A stretch of DNA of 64,000 nucleotides from G963556115 sp963667375 (GCA_963667375.1 OY763323.1:2542001-2606000), one strand, 5' to 3'; shown: positions 35,033-43,296, counted from the first letter of the stretch. Numbers and translations are program-made. The notes: generated from the letters alone by a model not told the origin.

Positions 35033-35314
35033 CTAGATTTTTGAATCGACTATGCCATAGCGTGAATATTGCTCTGGTTTCAGATATTTTAACGTATCTG
35101 CAGCGTCTGATCCCAGTATCATAATCAAGTTGCTCACTGTTACCGGTAATCCTTCTTTCTGGCATCCGTAAGAGGCTATTATCAGCTTGGCATCAGCAAT
35201 TTTAATGTTGTCGGATTGTTTACGGCTATAGTTTTTAGCGTATATCTGCGCCAGAAATTTTTGGGCATTAACCACGTTCTCTGGTATATATTCATTTGGG
35301 ATTTTTTTATTCAT
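35033..35314 (-). CDS. Small protein of unknown function (93 residues)
   Basis: The frame starts at an ATG with GGAGG 9 bases upstream and ends 20 bases from a strong terminator, so it looks like a real gene. The sequence is soluble and mainly helical, with VVNAQKFLAQIYAKNYSRK, LPVTVSNLIMILGSDAADTL and KPEQYSRYGIVDSKI. I recognise no family. The 113-base gap to manA on the same strand suggests it could be cotranscribed or independent. Confidence 0.6.
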   Translation of the reverse strand: MNKKIPNEYIPENVVNAQKFLAQIYAKNYSRKQSDNIKIADAKLIIASYGCQKEGLPVTVSNLIMILGSDAADTLKYLKPEQYSRYGIVDSKI

Positions 35315-35427
35315 ACATTTAAACCTCCATTACGTATCACATTGTTTAAATATATCATTAATTTGCTGATATACAATATCTTTATCAGAAATGCTGGAAT
35401 TAACGGTTGGGTCCCGGGTGTTTTGAA

Positions 35428-36393
35428 TTAGCTGAAAATAAGCAGTTCTGAGTTAATATCACCATTAATTGTTATTTCACCGGAAAGTGCCGGTATCAGG
35501 CATGAATCATACTTTTCCAGAGTGATAACTACTCCGCCGGCAGTAACCGTTATATGCGAGTTCAGGGAAGTTATGATATATATTTTTTGATCAACGTTAT
35601 TCAAGGTTACAGCGGCTTTAATGTCTGATATTTTATCCATCGCGAAGTTGCTGTTTTTAACGAATTTTTCATACTTGTAATTATCATGAAGTATTACTTC
35701 CGGAGTTACAAGATGTGATTCTGGGAGGTAGTCAAAATTAATTACCTCCAGTGCTTCATGTATATGCAGCGTGCGTCCTTTGCCATTATTGTCGACTCGG
35801 TTCCAGTCAAATAGGCGGTAGGTAATATTTGAGCTCTGCTGAATTTCAAAGACTTTAATAAATGGGCAGAGTGAGTGGATAGTCCCATGCGGGATATTTA
35901 CGACGTCGCCTTTTTTAACATAGACTTTATTCAGATCTGCTTCGAGTGTGCCGTCATGTATTGCCTGCTTTAGCAGGTCTGGAGTAAGCCTTTCTTTAAG
36001 TCCTAAATACAGGAAGGCATTATCTGGGGCATCGAGGATATACCATGATTCGGCTTTTCCAGTGTCATCAAGCGCATTTTCAGTGGCGTAGCTGTCTGTA
36101 GGGTGGACTTGTACCGAAAGTTCACTCTCGGGGGCTAGAATTTTCAGTAAGAGTGGAAAACGCTCAGGTGCCTGTGAATCCGGATAAATCAGATCAATTA
36201 TTTCATGAAGTGATTTCCCCTGATGGGCGCCATTGATAATTTTAGTAGTGTCTTCTTTGTAATCTGAAATTTCCCAGCTTTCACCAACTGTTCCAATAGG
36301 TATTATTGAAGAGCGGGTTTTCAGATAATCGCCACCCCAGATATTCTCCTGAAGTACGGGTTCGAATTTAAGTGGATAGGTTATTTTATTCAT
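35428..36393 (-). CDS. manA: Mannose-6-phosphate isomerase, class I
   Basis: The 321-residue cupin-type isomerase opens YPLKFEPVLQENIWGGDYL. It has the zinc-site motifs LSVQVHPTDSYA and GDVVNIPHGTIHSL and the later IQQSSNITYRLFDW. It interconverts mannose-6-phosphate and fructose-6-phosphate, feeding GDP-mannose or sugar catabolism. I chose the ATG at 36393, which begins at the family's usual N-terminus; the frame is open for 14 more codons without a ribosome-binding site. The length fits the short bacterial class. It lies 38 bases after the pseudoprotease gene on the same strand. Confidence 0.93.
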   Translation of the reverse strand: MNKITYPLKFEPVLQENIWGGDYLKTRSSIIPIGTVGESWEISDYKEDTTKIINGAHQGKSLHEIIDLIYPDSQAPERFPLLLKILAPESELSVQVHPTDSYATENALDDTGKAESWYILDAPDNAFLYLGLKERLTPDLLKQAIHDGTLEADLNKVYVKKGDVVNIPHGTIHSLCPFIKVFEIQQSSNITYRLFDWNRVDNNGKGRTLHIHEALEVINFDYLPESHLVTPEVILHDNYKYEKFVKNSNFAMDKISDIKAAVTLNNVDQKIYIITSLNSHITVTAGGVVITLEKYDSCLIPALSGEITINGDINSELLIFS

Positions 36394-36431
36394 AGATTCA
36401 CATTCTATTATCAAAGAAATTAACACAACTG

Positions 36432-38489
36432 TCAATTAAGAGTAACATAGAGTTTCTGGTCGATTCCCGGGCTTGATATATGCCCTGAAACCGCGGTACC
36501 GTCGCTGTTGTTTTTTATAAAATCAGCAAGCTCTGCAGCATTACTTATACGCTTGTTATTAAGAAGAATAAAAGGTTTTTCCAGAGGCCTGGTTATGTTG
36601 AATATCACCACCGTACCGGGATGTTTTTCTGTAATGTAACTGTTGACTTCGCTCCAGGAGCGAACTCCAACACCATCCATCTTCCGGATGATGTCGCCTG
36701 TCTTAAAGCCGGCTTTAGCTGCAGGCGAATCCGGCAATACTCGCCCTACGGTAACATCCGAGGAATAGGGGTCATTTCCTGAAGCGAGAAGTCCTAACTG
36801 TATTTTGTCACTTTCATTAATACCGTTACCGTTTTTGAGCTCAGGAAGAGCTGTTATTATTTTATCCGCCATAATCCCCATAGAAATACCGCTGTTTGGG
36901 GTGCTGGAGAATATCTTCAGGGTTGGAACTATGGATGTTACTGTCTTTGTCTTATCATTGCTGAATGGAAGAATACTCCCGGAAATCGGGGCCGGGGTAA
37001 GGGGCCGGGCGGCCAGACCGAGAAATTTTCCGTCAGTATTTACGATTGGTCCGCCTGAATTTCCGTAGTTGAGTAGAGCATCCACCTGGAAGTAATTGCC
37101 GTCATTACGGGTGGACGCACTGACAATTCCGGTGTTGATAGTATAAGAAGATGAGTTTGAACCGATGATGGCGATTTCTTCGGCAAGTACAGGCTGGGCG
37201 GCGGTCTTATCCAGGTCGATAAAGGGCTGGGGCGCAGTAACATCTGCTTTTAACAGCGCCAATCCCAGCGGAGTGCTAAAACCTATGATGTTTGCAGGTA
37301 CTTCTGAGCCGTCAGTCAAAGATATCTGTATCGCAGTGACCCGGTTATTGACTTTTTCGAGATTAATCTGTGAATCGGCGATAAATTTTTCCATGCTGCC
37401 GTTATAGGTTAGTTCTTTATATCTGCCGGTAGATTTATCAACAAAAACGGTATCAGCCGATTCAACGTTGAACGCGCTGGTTATAAGATAACCATCCGGG
37501 GATACCATAAGACCGGTAACCGCTCCAGCAGGTCTTCTGAGCATTTTATTTGCCGCTACCAGACTCTCGGCGGAGAAAAAGTCAACTATAATACGACGTT
37601 TTTCATTATCACTGAGATTTGTCCAGTCGGCTATCGTCTCCTTGTAGGTTTCCCAGTCGGGAAAATTTAGTTTTTCAGGGGGATAGGTTCTGTCAATATT
37701 AATATTGACCAGAGCTGAAGTTATTTGATCAAGATTTTTAAAACCGGTAGCCGCTGCAGAAAATTTTGCTTTTGTTGGTATTCCCGTAGTTTGTTTGTAA
37801 AAATATTGCATCCGGGAAATGATTGTTTGTGTCGGGATCGCAGTCCCTTGCCAGCGCTGCTGCGAGAAGTCTTTGGATATTATGCCAATAACTTCGGCAC
37901 TCGAATTAATAAGACCGCCTCCGTCCTGTCCGTCGTTGACTGCGGCATCGGTTTCAATTACGTTTAGTATTTCAGGTCTACTTGCTGAAGGCGCTGCAAT
38001 ATTAAGAGTGTATTCCCCACTTATAACCCCTGAACTGAAGGTTACACCGTCACCGAGCTTTATAGAATTGTTGGCATTACCCAGAGTATAAACCGGGGAA
38101 GCCAGAGGCGGAATCTCAGAACTGAGCGGAAGGCAGGGAAATTTACTATTGTGTTGACTGACAATCCGAAGCAGAACACTTTGCACCTCGGGGGTGTATT
38201 CAACAATTTCTGCAGAATATGACGTGTGATCTTCAAAATAAACGGTAATAGTGTCTGCATTCTGCGGTACAACCGTCGTAGAGGTGAGAATGATGCCCTC
38301 TGGGGTGATCACAACACCAGTACCGTAATATTTGTCATCATCAGCTGCCGCATAAATGCCGACCGTTGCCGGTTTGGCCAGATCTGCTACCGCTTCCGGC
38401 GTCAGCGCAATTGCAATAGAAAAGCAACTGTGGAGGATTACAATTGCCAGCACTGTGAAAAAAAAATTATAGGTTTTACTTGTCCGCAT
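36432..38489 (-). CDS. Exported HtrA-like protein with two degenerate trypsin domains and a PDZ domain
   Basis: The 685-residue protein has a hydrophobic export signal (about residues 9-29), two trypsin-like domains in tandem and a C-terminal PDZ domain (about 570-640, VLPDSPAAKAGFKTGDIIRK). In domain 1 the HtrA-style NNHV is TSTTV (His to Thr about 72) and the catalytic GNSGGP is GQDGGG (Ser to Asp about 189). In domain 2 the His position is Phe (about 340), but GNSGGP with Ser478 remains. The Asp positions are also lost in both. It is therefore probably a non-proteolytic, PDZ-bearing binding protein. It starts inside the last codons of a 48-residue membrane protein gene and is followed 38 bases later by manA. 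Confidence 0.8.
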   Translation of the reverse strand: MRTSKTYNFFFTVLAIVILHSCFSIAIALTPEAVADLAKPATVGIYAAADDDKYYGTGVVITPEGIILTSTTVVPQNADTITVYFEDHTSYSAEIVEYTPEVQSVLLRIVSQHNSKFPCLPLSSEIPPLASPVYTLGNANNSIKLGDGVTFSSGVISGEYTLNIAAPSASRPEILNVIETDAAVNDGQDGGGLINSSAEVIGIISKDFSQQRWQGTAIPTQTIISRMQYFYKQTTGIPTKAKFSAAATGFKNLDQITSALVNINIDRTYPPEKLNFPDWETYKETIADWTNLSDNEKRRIIVDFFSAESLVAANKMLRRPAGAVTGLMVSPDGYLITSAFNVESADTVFVDKSTGRYKELTYNGSMEKFIADSQINLEKVNNRVTAIQISLTDGSEVPANIIGFSTPLGLALLKADVTAPQPFIDLDKTAAQPVLAEEIAIIGSNSSSYTINTGIVSASTRNDGNYFQVDALLNYGNSGGPIVNTDGKFLGLAARPLTPAPISGSILPFSNDKTKTVTSIVPTLKIFSSTPNSGISMGIMADKIITALPELKNGNGINESDKIQLGLLASGNDPYSSDVTVGRVLPDSPAAKAGFKTGDIIRKMDGVGVRSWSEVNSYITEKHPGTVVIFNITRPLEKPFILLNNKRISNAAELADFIKNNSDGTAVSGHISSPGIDQKLYVTLN

Positions 38490-38622
38490 TTCGTTCTTGT
38501 GTAGAGCTATTAACTAGTGAGTTTGATGAAACCGTCGTTGGCCAAAGATATTTCTGTAATTTAAAACCGCCCCAGATAAGCAGTAAGCCTATTATAAGTT
38601 TGAGCAATAGGACTTTATTCAT
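38476..38622 (-). CDS. 48-residue single-helix membrane protein between rbfA and the pseudoprotease
   Basis: The ATG at 38622-38620 overlaps the rbfA stop (TAATG), and the stop overlaps the start of the HtrA-like gene by 14 bases. The protein starts MNKVLLLKLIIGLLLIWGGF, one transmembrane helix with a basic residue near each end, then a short Ser/Asn-rich polar tail. No SD is needed if translation is coupled to rbfA. The tight overlaps on both sides argue that it is expressed. Nothing is recognised by family. Confidence 0.6.
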   Translation of the reverse strand: MNKVLLLKLIIGLLLIWGGFKLQKYLWPTTVSSNSLVNSSTQERNADK

Positions 38623-39023
38623 TACTCTTGCTCTTCAGATTCATCCGGCAGTTCTGAATCGGGATGCGGATCACTTGCGCGAGCTTCCTTAATCAGTTCA
38701 TTAATATCGGCGGAACGGTCAATCCGTTTTTCTATTTTGAAATTAATCTCCGGTGTAACTTTGGTATTCATAACCTGTCCCAGGCATTTGCGGACAAAAG
38801 AGGTGTTATCCTTGATTGCGCGCATTGTCTCCATTTTGACAGTATTTTCACCAAAAACACTGATATAGACATTTGCATGACGCAAATCTGGAGATACTTC
38901 ACATCTGGTAACGGTTATAAACCCGATACGTTCATCATTAATATCACGTAATATCGCACTTACTTCCTGAACAATGCGTGAATTGACCCGCTCCTGTCGG
39001 CGCGATAATTTCTTTTCTGGCAT
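38622..39023 (-). CDS. rbfA: Ribosome-binding factor A
   Basis: The 133-residue protein binds the 30S subunit and helps 16S rRNA 5'-end maturation and cold adaptation. Family features are the RRQERVNSRIVQEVSAIL start, IGFITVTRCEVSPDLRHANVY and KVTPEINFKIEKRIDRSADI, with an acidic C-terminal tail. AAGGAGA lies just before the ATG. Unlike in many genomes it is not beside infB or truB, but heads a run with a small membrane protein and the HtrA-like protein. Confidence 0.95.
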   Translation of the reverse strand: MPEKKLSRRQERVNSRIVQEVSAILRDINDERIGFITVTRCEVSPDLRHANVYISVFGENTVKMETMRAIKDNTSFVRKCLGQVMNTKVTPEINFKIEKRIDRSADINELIKEARASDPHPDSELPDESEEQE

Positions 39024-39292
39024 TCTTTCTCCTTGAATAAAGATCTATATTCTCTAAGAATCAGGGGCAAAGTCAAATACAAAAAAAGTTGATTTTATAA
39101 TTATTTGCCTTATTTTACAGTTTTTTTGTGCTTTGGCAGTTAATTTTTACACCGGAATAGATAAATTTTAAAAACTTAGGTAAATCGCAGAATTAAATTC
39201 AGTAAAAGTTGGAATTGTTAATGCGTTTACTTCTGATTTGTCGATAAAGTATCAGGTACAAAATTGCCCAAACGTTTTACAAGGAGTAAATC

Positions 39293-39601
39293 ATGTCATT
39301 AAGGTGCAATTATAGCAGGTACTATCTGATTTCATGGGATGCAATGGAGGAATTTCTAATGGGTGAAATTAAGGATATTGAAATATGGGGCAGTTCGGAT
39401 TGTCCTGAGTGTGAAAGAGTAAAAAAGCTGTACTCGGACAGTGGTTACAGATATTATGATATTGCAGATCTGATTTCCGGCGATAAAGCAGATATTGACG
39501 CAATGGTACAGCTATCTTTTCAGGATATGCGTCTGCCGCTGATTAAGGTCGATGGAGAGTGGGTTGATCCTGAAACCTTGCGCAGCAGTTCGGTTGCATG
39601 A
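39293..39601 (+). CDS. Glutaredoxin-like protein
   Basis: The 102-residue frame contains a thioredoxin-fold domain with IEIWGSSDCPECERVKKLYS (redox CPEC), VQLSFQDMRLPLIKVDGEW (cis-Pro loop) and a C-terminal helix. Two starts are supported. ATG 39293 has GGAG 7 bases upstream and gives 102 residues. ATG 39359 has GGAGG 8 bases upstream and gives 80 residues, which matches the usual glutaredoxin length. The extra 22 residues of the long form contain one Cys and no signal. It is probably a small disulfide/thiol redox carrier. It faces away from rbfA, and a hairpin separates it from recA. Confidence 0.8.
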   Translation: MSLRCNYSRYYLISWDAMEEFLMGEIKDIEIWGSSDCPECERVKKLYSDSGYRYYDIADLISGDKADIDAMVQLSFQDMRLPLIKVDGEWVDPETLRSSSVA

Positions 39602-39621
39602 ATATTATTAGTTATTAATCA

Positions 39622-39653
39622 TTCTGGCGACAGTATTAAAACTGTCGCCAGAA
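39622..39653. terminator. Hairpin between the glutaredoxin-like gene and recA
   Basis: Arms TTCTGGCGACAGT (39622-39634) and ACTGTCGCCAGAA (39641-39653) pair perfectly over 13 bases with a 6-base loop, between two converging genes. No clear U-tract follows on either strand, so termination strength is uncertain. Confidence 0.65.
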
Positions 39654-39658
39654 AAATG

Positions 39659-40777
39659 TTATTCAGTTGTATTTGCGGTAACATTGTCTACTTCTGAGTC
39701 ATCTTCAGCATCACGGCTTTCTATTGCCTCTTCATTCATAGCCGGGAAAAGGATTACTTTCAGCTTTTCTGCTATTTCATCCCTTATATCATGATTTTCA
39801 TCAAGGAAGAGGCAGGCATTATCACGACCTTGTCCAAGTCTTGTTGCGCCATAGCTGAACCAGGCGCCACTTTTATTGACAATATCATAAGTTACACCTA
39901 GGTCAACTAGTTCACCGGTGTAATTGATACCTTTATTGAACATAATATCAAAATTGGCGACTTTGAAAGGCGGGGCAACTTTATTCTTAACCACTTTGAC
40001 CTTTACATTGTTGCCGATAGGATTATCCTCATTTTTGACATCTTTAATTGTTCCGGTACGTCGGATATCCAGACGTAATGAGGAGTAGAATTTCAGGGCG
40101 TTACCGCCGGTGGTTGTTTCTGGTGAACCGAACATGACCCCGATTTTCATACGTATCTGATTGATAAAAATAACGGTGGTATTCGACTTTTTGGCGATAC
40201 CGGTGAGTTTTCGCAGTCCCTGGCTCATTAAACGTGCCTGGAGTCCGACATGTGAGTCTCCCATATCGCCATCAAGTTCTGCCTGCGGGGTAAGTGCGGC
40301 AACGGAATCGATAACAATTATGTCGACCGCTCCTGAGCGGGTTAAAAGCTCGGTGATTTCAAGGGCCTGTTCGCCGCTGTCGGGCTGGCTGACCAGCAGG
40401 TCATCCAGATTTACTCCAAGTCTGCGGGCGTATGCCGGGTCCAAGGCATGTTCGGCATCAATAAAGGCGGCAACGCCACCGGTTTTCTGAGCACTGGCAA
40501 TGGCATGCAGCGCCAGTGTTGTCTTACCTGAGCTCTCAGGACCGTAAAACTCAACGATACGACCTACTGGAACTCCGCCGATGCCGATTGCGGCATCAAG
40601 AGACAGGCTGCCAGTGCTGATAGACGGGATCAGGGTTATCTCGTTGTCGCCAAGCTTGCGGATCGCTTCTGCTCCGAACCGCTTGTCTATTTCTCCCAGG
40701 GTTCGGCTGAGTGCTTTGGCACGTCCTTCATTATCATCTGGTAGGTCTAAATTTTTTTTCCCTTTATTCTTTGCCAT
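39659..40777 (-). CDS. recA: RecA recombinase
   Basis: The 372-residue protein is the strand-exchange recombinase and the coprotease for LexA and UmuD-type proteins. Walker A is GPESSGKT (residues 79-86). The Walker B region has DIIVIDSVAALTP, and loop 2 follows FINQIRMKIGVMFGSPETTTGG. The C-terminus is acidic (SRDAEDDSEVDN), as usual. AGGAG lies 9 bases before the ATG. It is 61 bases after lexA on the same strand without a terminator, so both are likely under the lexA promoter. Confidence 0.97.
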   Translation of the reverse strand: MAKNKGKKNLDLPDDNEGRAKALSRTLGEIDKRFGAEAIRKLGDNEITLIPSISTGSLSLDAAIGIGGVPVGRIVEFYGPESSGKTTLALHAIASAQKTGGVAAFIDAEHALDPAYARRLGVNLDDLLVSQPDSGEQALEITELLTRSGAVDIIVIDSVAALTPQAELDGDMGDSHVGLQARLMSQGLRKLTGIAKKSNTTVIFINQIRMKIGVMFGSPETTTGGNALKFYSSLRLDIRRTGTIKDVKNEDNPIGNNVKVKVVKNKVAPPFKVANFDIMFNKGINYTGELVDLGVTYDIVNKSGAWFSYGATRLGQGRDNACLFLDENHDIRDEIAEKLKVILFPAMNEEAIESRDAEDDSEVDNVTANTTE

Positions 40778-40838
40778 TATGTTGCTCCTGGATTAATGAT
40801 CCTATAGGTTAGTAGAAAGTAAATATCAAAAATAGATT

Positions 40839-41453
40839 TTAGCGAATTACCCGGTGCAAACCAACAACTTTTCCGGCAATTCGAAAATCGGTAACATTCA
40901 GATCAACCCGAATAGGGCTGTAGTACTCGTTTTCTGGATAGAGAATAGCTTCCGCCTGCGTGATTGTTATGCGCTTTACGGTCGCTTCTCCTTCGACTAT
41001 TGCTACTCCGATTTCACCGTTGTGAATAACATGCTGCTCCCTTACGATAACAAAATCACCATCCCAGATACCGGCGTCAATCATACTGTCGCCCTTTACA
41101 TGCAATGCAAAGTGTCTTTCGTCATAGAATTCGGACAGTTCAAGATAGCCGTCAAGATTCTCGATTGCAGAAATTGGGGTGCCGGCCGCAACGCGACCGA
41201 TAATAGGTACGCCCTGATTATGTTTTTCACTGGCGGTTGCGGCTTCTGTAAGCATTATGCCGCGTGCAGTTCCGGGTTTTTTTATTATGTAGCCTTTTTT
41301 GGCGAGGGTCTGGAGATGATCATTTACTGTATTGGTCGAACTGTAACCGAAATAATCAGCAATTTCTCGCATTGTTGGGGTATAGCCGCCTGTGGTCAGG
41401 CATTCCCTGATATAGTCATAGATATTCTGTTGTTTACTGGTAAGTTTGTCCAT
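40839..41453 (-). CDS. lexA: LexA, SOS repressor
   Basis: The 204-residue repressor has an N-terminal winged HTH (YTPTMREIADYFGYSSTNTVNDHL, about residues 24-47). The cleavage site is VAAGTPISA (Ala90-Gly91), with the catalytic pair Ser123 in HVKGDSMIDAG and Lys160 in EGEATVKRI. It is therefore complete and self-cleavable in the usual manner. GAGG lies 9 bases before the ATG. An inverted repeat at 41488-41511 sits between its -35 and -10, as for autoregulated lexA. Confidence 0.96.
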   Translation of the reverse strand: MDKLTSKQQNIYDYIRECLTTGGYTPTMREIADYFGYSSTNTVNDHLQTLAKKGYIIKKPGTARGIMLTEAATASEKHNQGVPIIGRVAAGTPISAIENLDGYLELSEFYDERHFALHVKGDSMIDAGIWDGDFVIVREQHVIHNGEIGVAIVEGEATVKRITITQAEAILYPENEYYSPIRVDLNVTDFRIAGKVVGLHRVIR

Positions 41454-41485
41454 TTAGTACGATCCTCTGTAAGTGGTATGCTGTA

Positions 41486-41514
41486 ATATTACTGATAATA
41501 ATATCAGTAATCAA
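41486..41514 (-). promoter_or_regulatory. lexA promoter with embedded LexA-type operator
   Basis: On the minus strand TTGATT (41514-41509) and TAATAT (41491-41486) are 17 bases apart. The inverted repeat ATTACTGAT (41488-41496)/ATCAGTAAT (41503-41511) with a 6-base centre fills the spacer. Its TACTG-N10-CAGTA core is the same outline as the classic E. coli SOS box. LexA binding would block RNA polymerase directly. It most likely controls lexA and, by read-through, recA. Confidence 0.8.
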
Positions 41515-41579
41515 TATAAATTTTCAATATTTAAGAAATTATGTTCAGTATATTGAGCTGGGTTTTCACGTATTTACCT

Positions 41580-41602
41580 ATAATAATTACTGTAATTATT
41601 AT
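41580..41602. promoter_or_regulatory. 23-base palindrome upstream of the sugar isomerase-like gene
   Basis: Arms ATAATAATTAC (41580-41590) and GTAATTATTAT (41592-41602) form a perfect 11-base inverted repeat around one base. It ends 6 bases before a consensus TTGACA, so it lies where an activator or repressor of that promoter would bind. Confidence 0.5.
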
Positions 41603-41608
41603 AATGAG

Positions 41609-41637
41609 TTGACATGTATGCTGGTTTTATGTATCAT
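41609..41637 (+). promoter_or_regulatory. Sigma70 promoter for the sugar isomerase-like gene
   Basis: TTGACA (41609-41614) and TATCAT (41632-41637) are separated by exactly 17 bases, 70 bases before the TTG start at 41707. It follows the 23-base palindrome. Confidence 0.65.
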
Positions 41638-41706
41638 GCTAATAGGTTATTGCTAAAAAGAGGTATTGTTTTATTTCGTAATCTGGAATAATGGCGGGGA
41701 AAAATC

Positions 41707-42528
41707 TTGTTTGATATAAAATTGGCTTGTTATAGCGGACCATGGGGTGTTGATAAGTTTGTAAATGCAATTTCAACAATTTCAAACTATCAGTTTGACG
41801 GTATTGAATGTCCTTCGGAAATTGTTACTGCTTTTGAGGATAGACTTCACGTTTTTCAGGAAATACTTAAAACACAGCGTCTTTCGATAATCAATTTAAT
41901 TCAGAAGATAGATTTACTGGATGGAGATAATGCTGATATCCAGGTTGAGAAGGCCTCCAGTGCCGCTCGTTTTGCCTCATCTGCCGGGGCCAAGATTCTT
42001 ACTGTCTGTCATGAATATCTGCATGAAGAAAAGCTCAGCGATGAGGAGTGGAATACCGCCGGTTCAATACTTGAAGAGATCGGTGAAAGGTGTCATGAGC
42101 ATAATATCGAACTCTGCTATCTGCCACGAGCAGGAAGGCTGATCTCTATCGAGGCTGACATCAAACGTCTTATGGTATCTACCAATCCTGATCTGGTGCA
42201 TTTAGCGGTTGATACGGCGGAGGTTGTTCTTGCTAAGAGTACTCCGCAAAAGGTGATAAAATCACTTATTGACAGAATCAAGCTGATTCGCTTTCATGAT
42301 GTTTCAGCTAGCAAGCGGCGTTCAAAATCAACCAGTGATGAGCCAGGATCAACTCCACAGTTTGGTCGTGGTGCCGTTGATTTTGATCAGGTAAGTAAGC
42401 AACTGGTAACAGCCGGTTACAAGGGGTGGATAACTCTGGATATTACCGGGGATTCTCATGATCCTGAAGAAGCGGTGTATCTGGGGCATAAATATATTAT
42501 GAAACATTCTGGATTATTTGCTCTGTAA
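41707..42528 (+). CDS. Sugar phosphate isomerase/epimerase-like TIM-barrel protein (AP endonuclease 2 superfamily)
   Basis: The 273-residue protein has the xylose isomerase-like barrel pattern: YQFDGIECPSEIV, GAKILTVCHEYLHEEK, IELCYLPRAGRLI, DLVHLAVDTAEVVLA, IKLIRFHDVSASKR and YKGWITLDITGDS. The metal-binding positions typical of the family (Glu, Asp, His, Glu) are partly replaced: the usual EN/Glu becomes CYLP, while HDV and the terminal acidic strand remain. Substrate is unknown. The start is TTG at 41707, with GGCGGGGA upstream. It has its own promoter and terminator. Confidence 0.75.
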   Translation: MFDIKLACYSGPWGVDKFVNAISTISNYQFDGIECPSEIVTAFEDRLHVFQEILKTQRLSIINLIQKIDLLDGDNADIQVEKASSAARFASSAGAKILTVCHEYLHEEKLSDEEWNTAGSILEEIGERCHEHNIELCYLPRAGRLISIEADIKRLMVSTNPDLVHLAVDTAEVVLAKSTPQKVIKSLIDRIKLIRFHDVSASKRRSKSTSDEPGSTPQFGRGAVDFDQVSKQLVTAGYKGWITLDITGDSHDPEEAVYLGHKYIMKHSGLFAL

Positions 42529-42562
42529 TAGTGTGAATATGGTGTAAAGGGATTTCCTTTTG

Positions 42563-42599
42563 GGTTTACCTCCAGTCAGACTGCGGGTAAACCTTTTTT
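42563..42599 (+). terminator. Intrinsic terminator after the sugar isomerase-like gene
   Basis: GGTTTACC (42563-42570) and GGTAAACC (42586-42593) pair perfectly; the intervening bases hold a small inner stem. Six T residues follow. Confidence 0.85.
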
Positions 42600-42762
42600 A
42601 TTATTTTTCTGATTTACCTATAATATACCTTTACACTATCTATTGACCCGGCTTGCAGATATAAATAATATTAGTTATATTTTAATTGGATATTCTCAGC
42701 GTTTAAGTTATTATCTATTCTTGCCAGCAACTGCATGGTGGTTGTATGGACACAGGGGTTTT

Positions 42763-43296
42763 ATGAAATTACTTTCAAGTATCGATACAGATAAGTTGTT
42801 GAAAATAAAGGCGATAGTTACCGATGTTGACGGTGTGCTGACTGATGGAACTATCAATTATACCACTTCCGGTGAGCAGTTGATGAAATTTGATGCCAGA
42901 GACGGAGCCGGGATTCGCTACTGGTGTGAAAGTGGTGGAAAATTTGCTTTTCTTACCGGCAGAAGCTCGGCAATGGTTGCACGCAGGGCGTTGGAGCTGA
43001 ATATCGATAAAGCTGTGATGAATGCCAAAGTAAAACCGCCGTTTTTTGACAGTCTATTGCAGGAGCTGGAGGTTACCGCTGCTGAAACGATATATATTGG
43101 AGATGATTTACCTGATATCTCCTGTATGCAGCGTGCCGGTATCGGTATTGCGGTTGCGGATGCGGTTACGGAGGTGCTTGATATCGCGGATGGTGTTACC
43201 GAGCATGGTGGCGGGCGAGGGGCTGTACGCGAGGTTATCTCGCTCTTGCTTAGAACACAGAATAAACTAGAAACCTTAATGGAAAAATATAAATGA
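42763..43296 (+). CDS. kdsC: KdsC-type KDO-8-phosphate phosphatase (HAD family)
   Basis: The 177-residue HAD phosphatase of the small C0 type has the nucleophile motif VTDVDGVLTDG (Asp21 and Asp23), the Thr in FLTGRSS, a Lys in NAKVKPP and IGDDLPDISCMQ. KdsC removes phosphate from KDO-8-phosphate for LPS inner core. The sialic-acid homologue (9-phosphate) has the same fold, so the exact substrate is inferred. I chose the ATG at 42763 with AGGGG upstream; the frame runs open far upstream. It ends in ATGA overlap with the LptA-like gene, which supports an LPS role. Confidence 0.85.
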   Translation: MKLLSSIDTDKLLKIKAIVTDVDGVLTDGTINYTTSGEQLMKFDARDGAGIRYWCESGGKFAFLTGRSSAMVARRALELNIDKAVMNAKVKPPFFDSLLQELEVTAAETIYIGDDLPDISCMQRAGIGIAVADAVTEVLDIADGVTEHGGGRGAVREVISLLLRTQNKLETLMEKYK

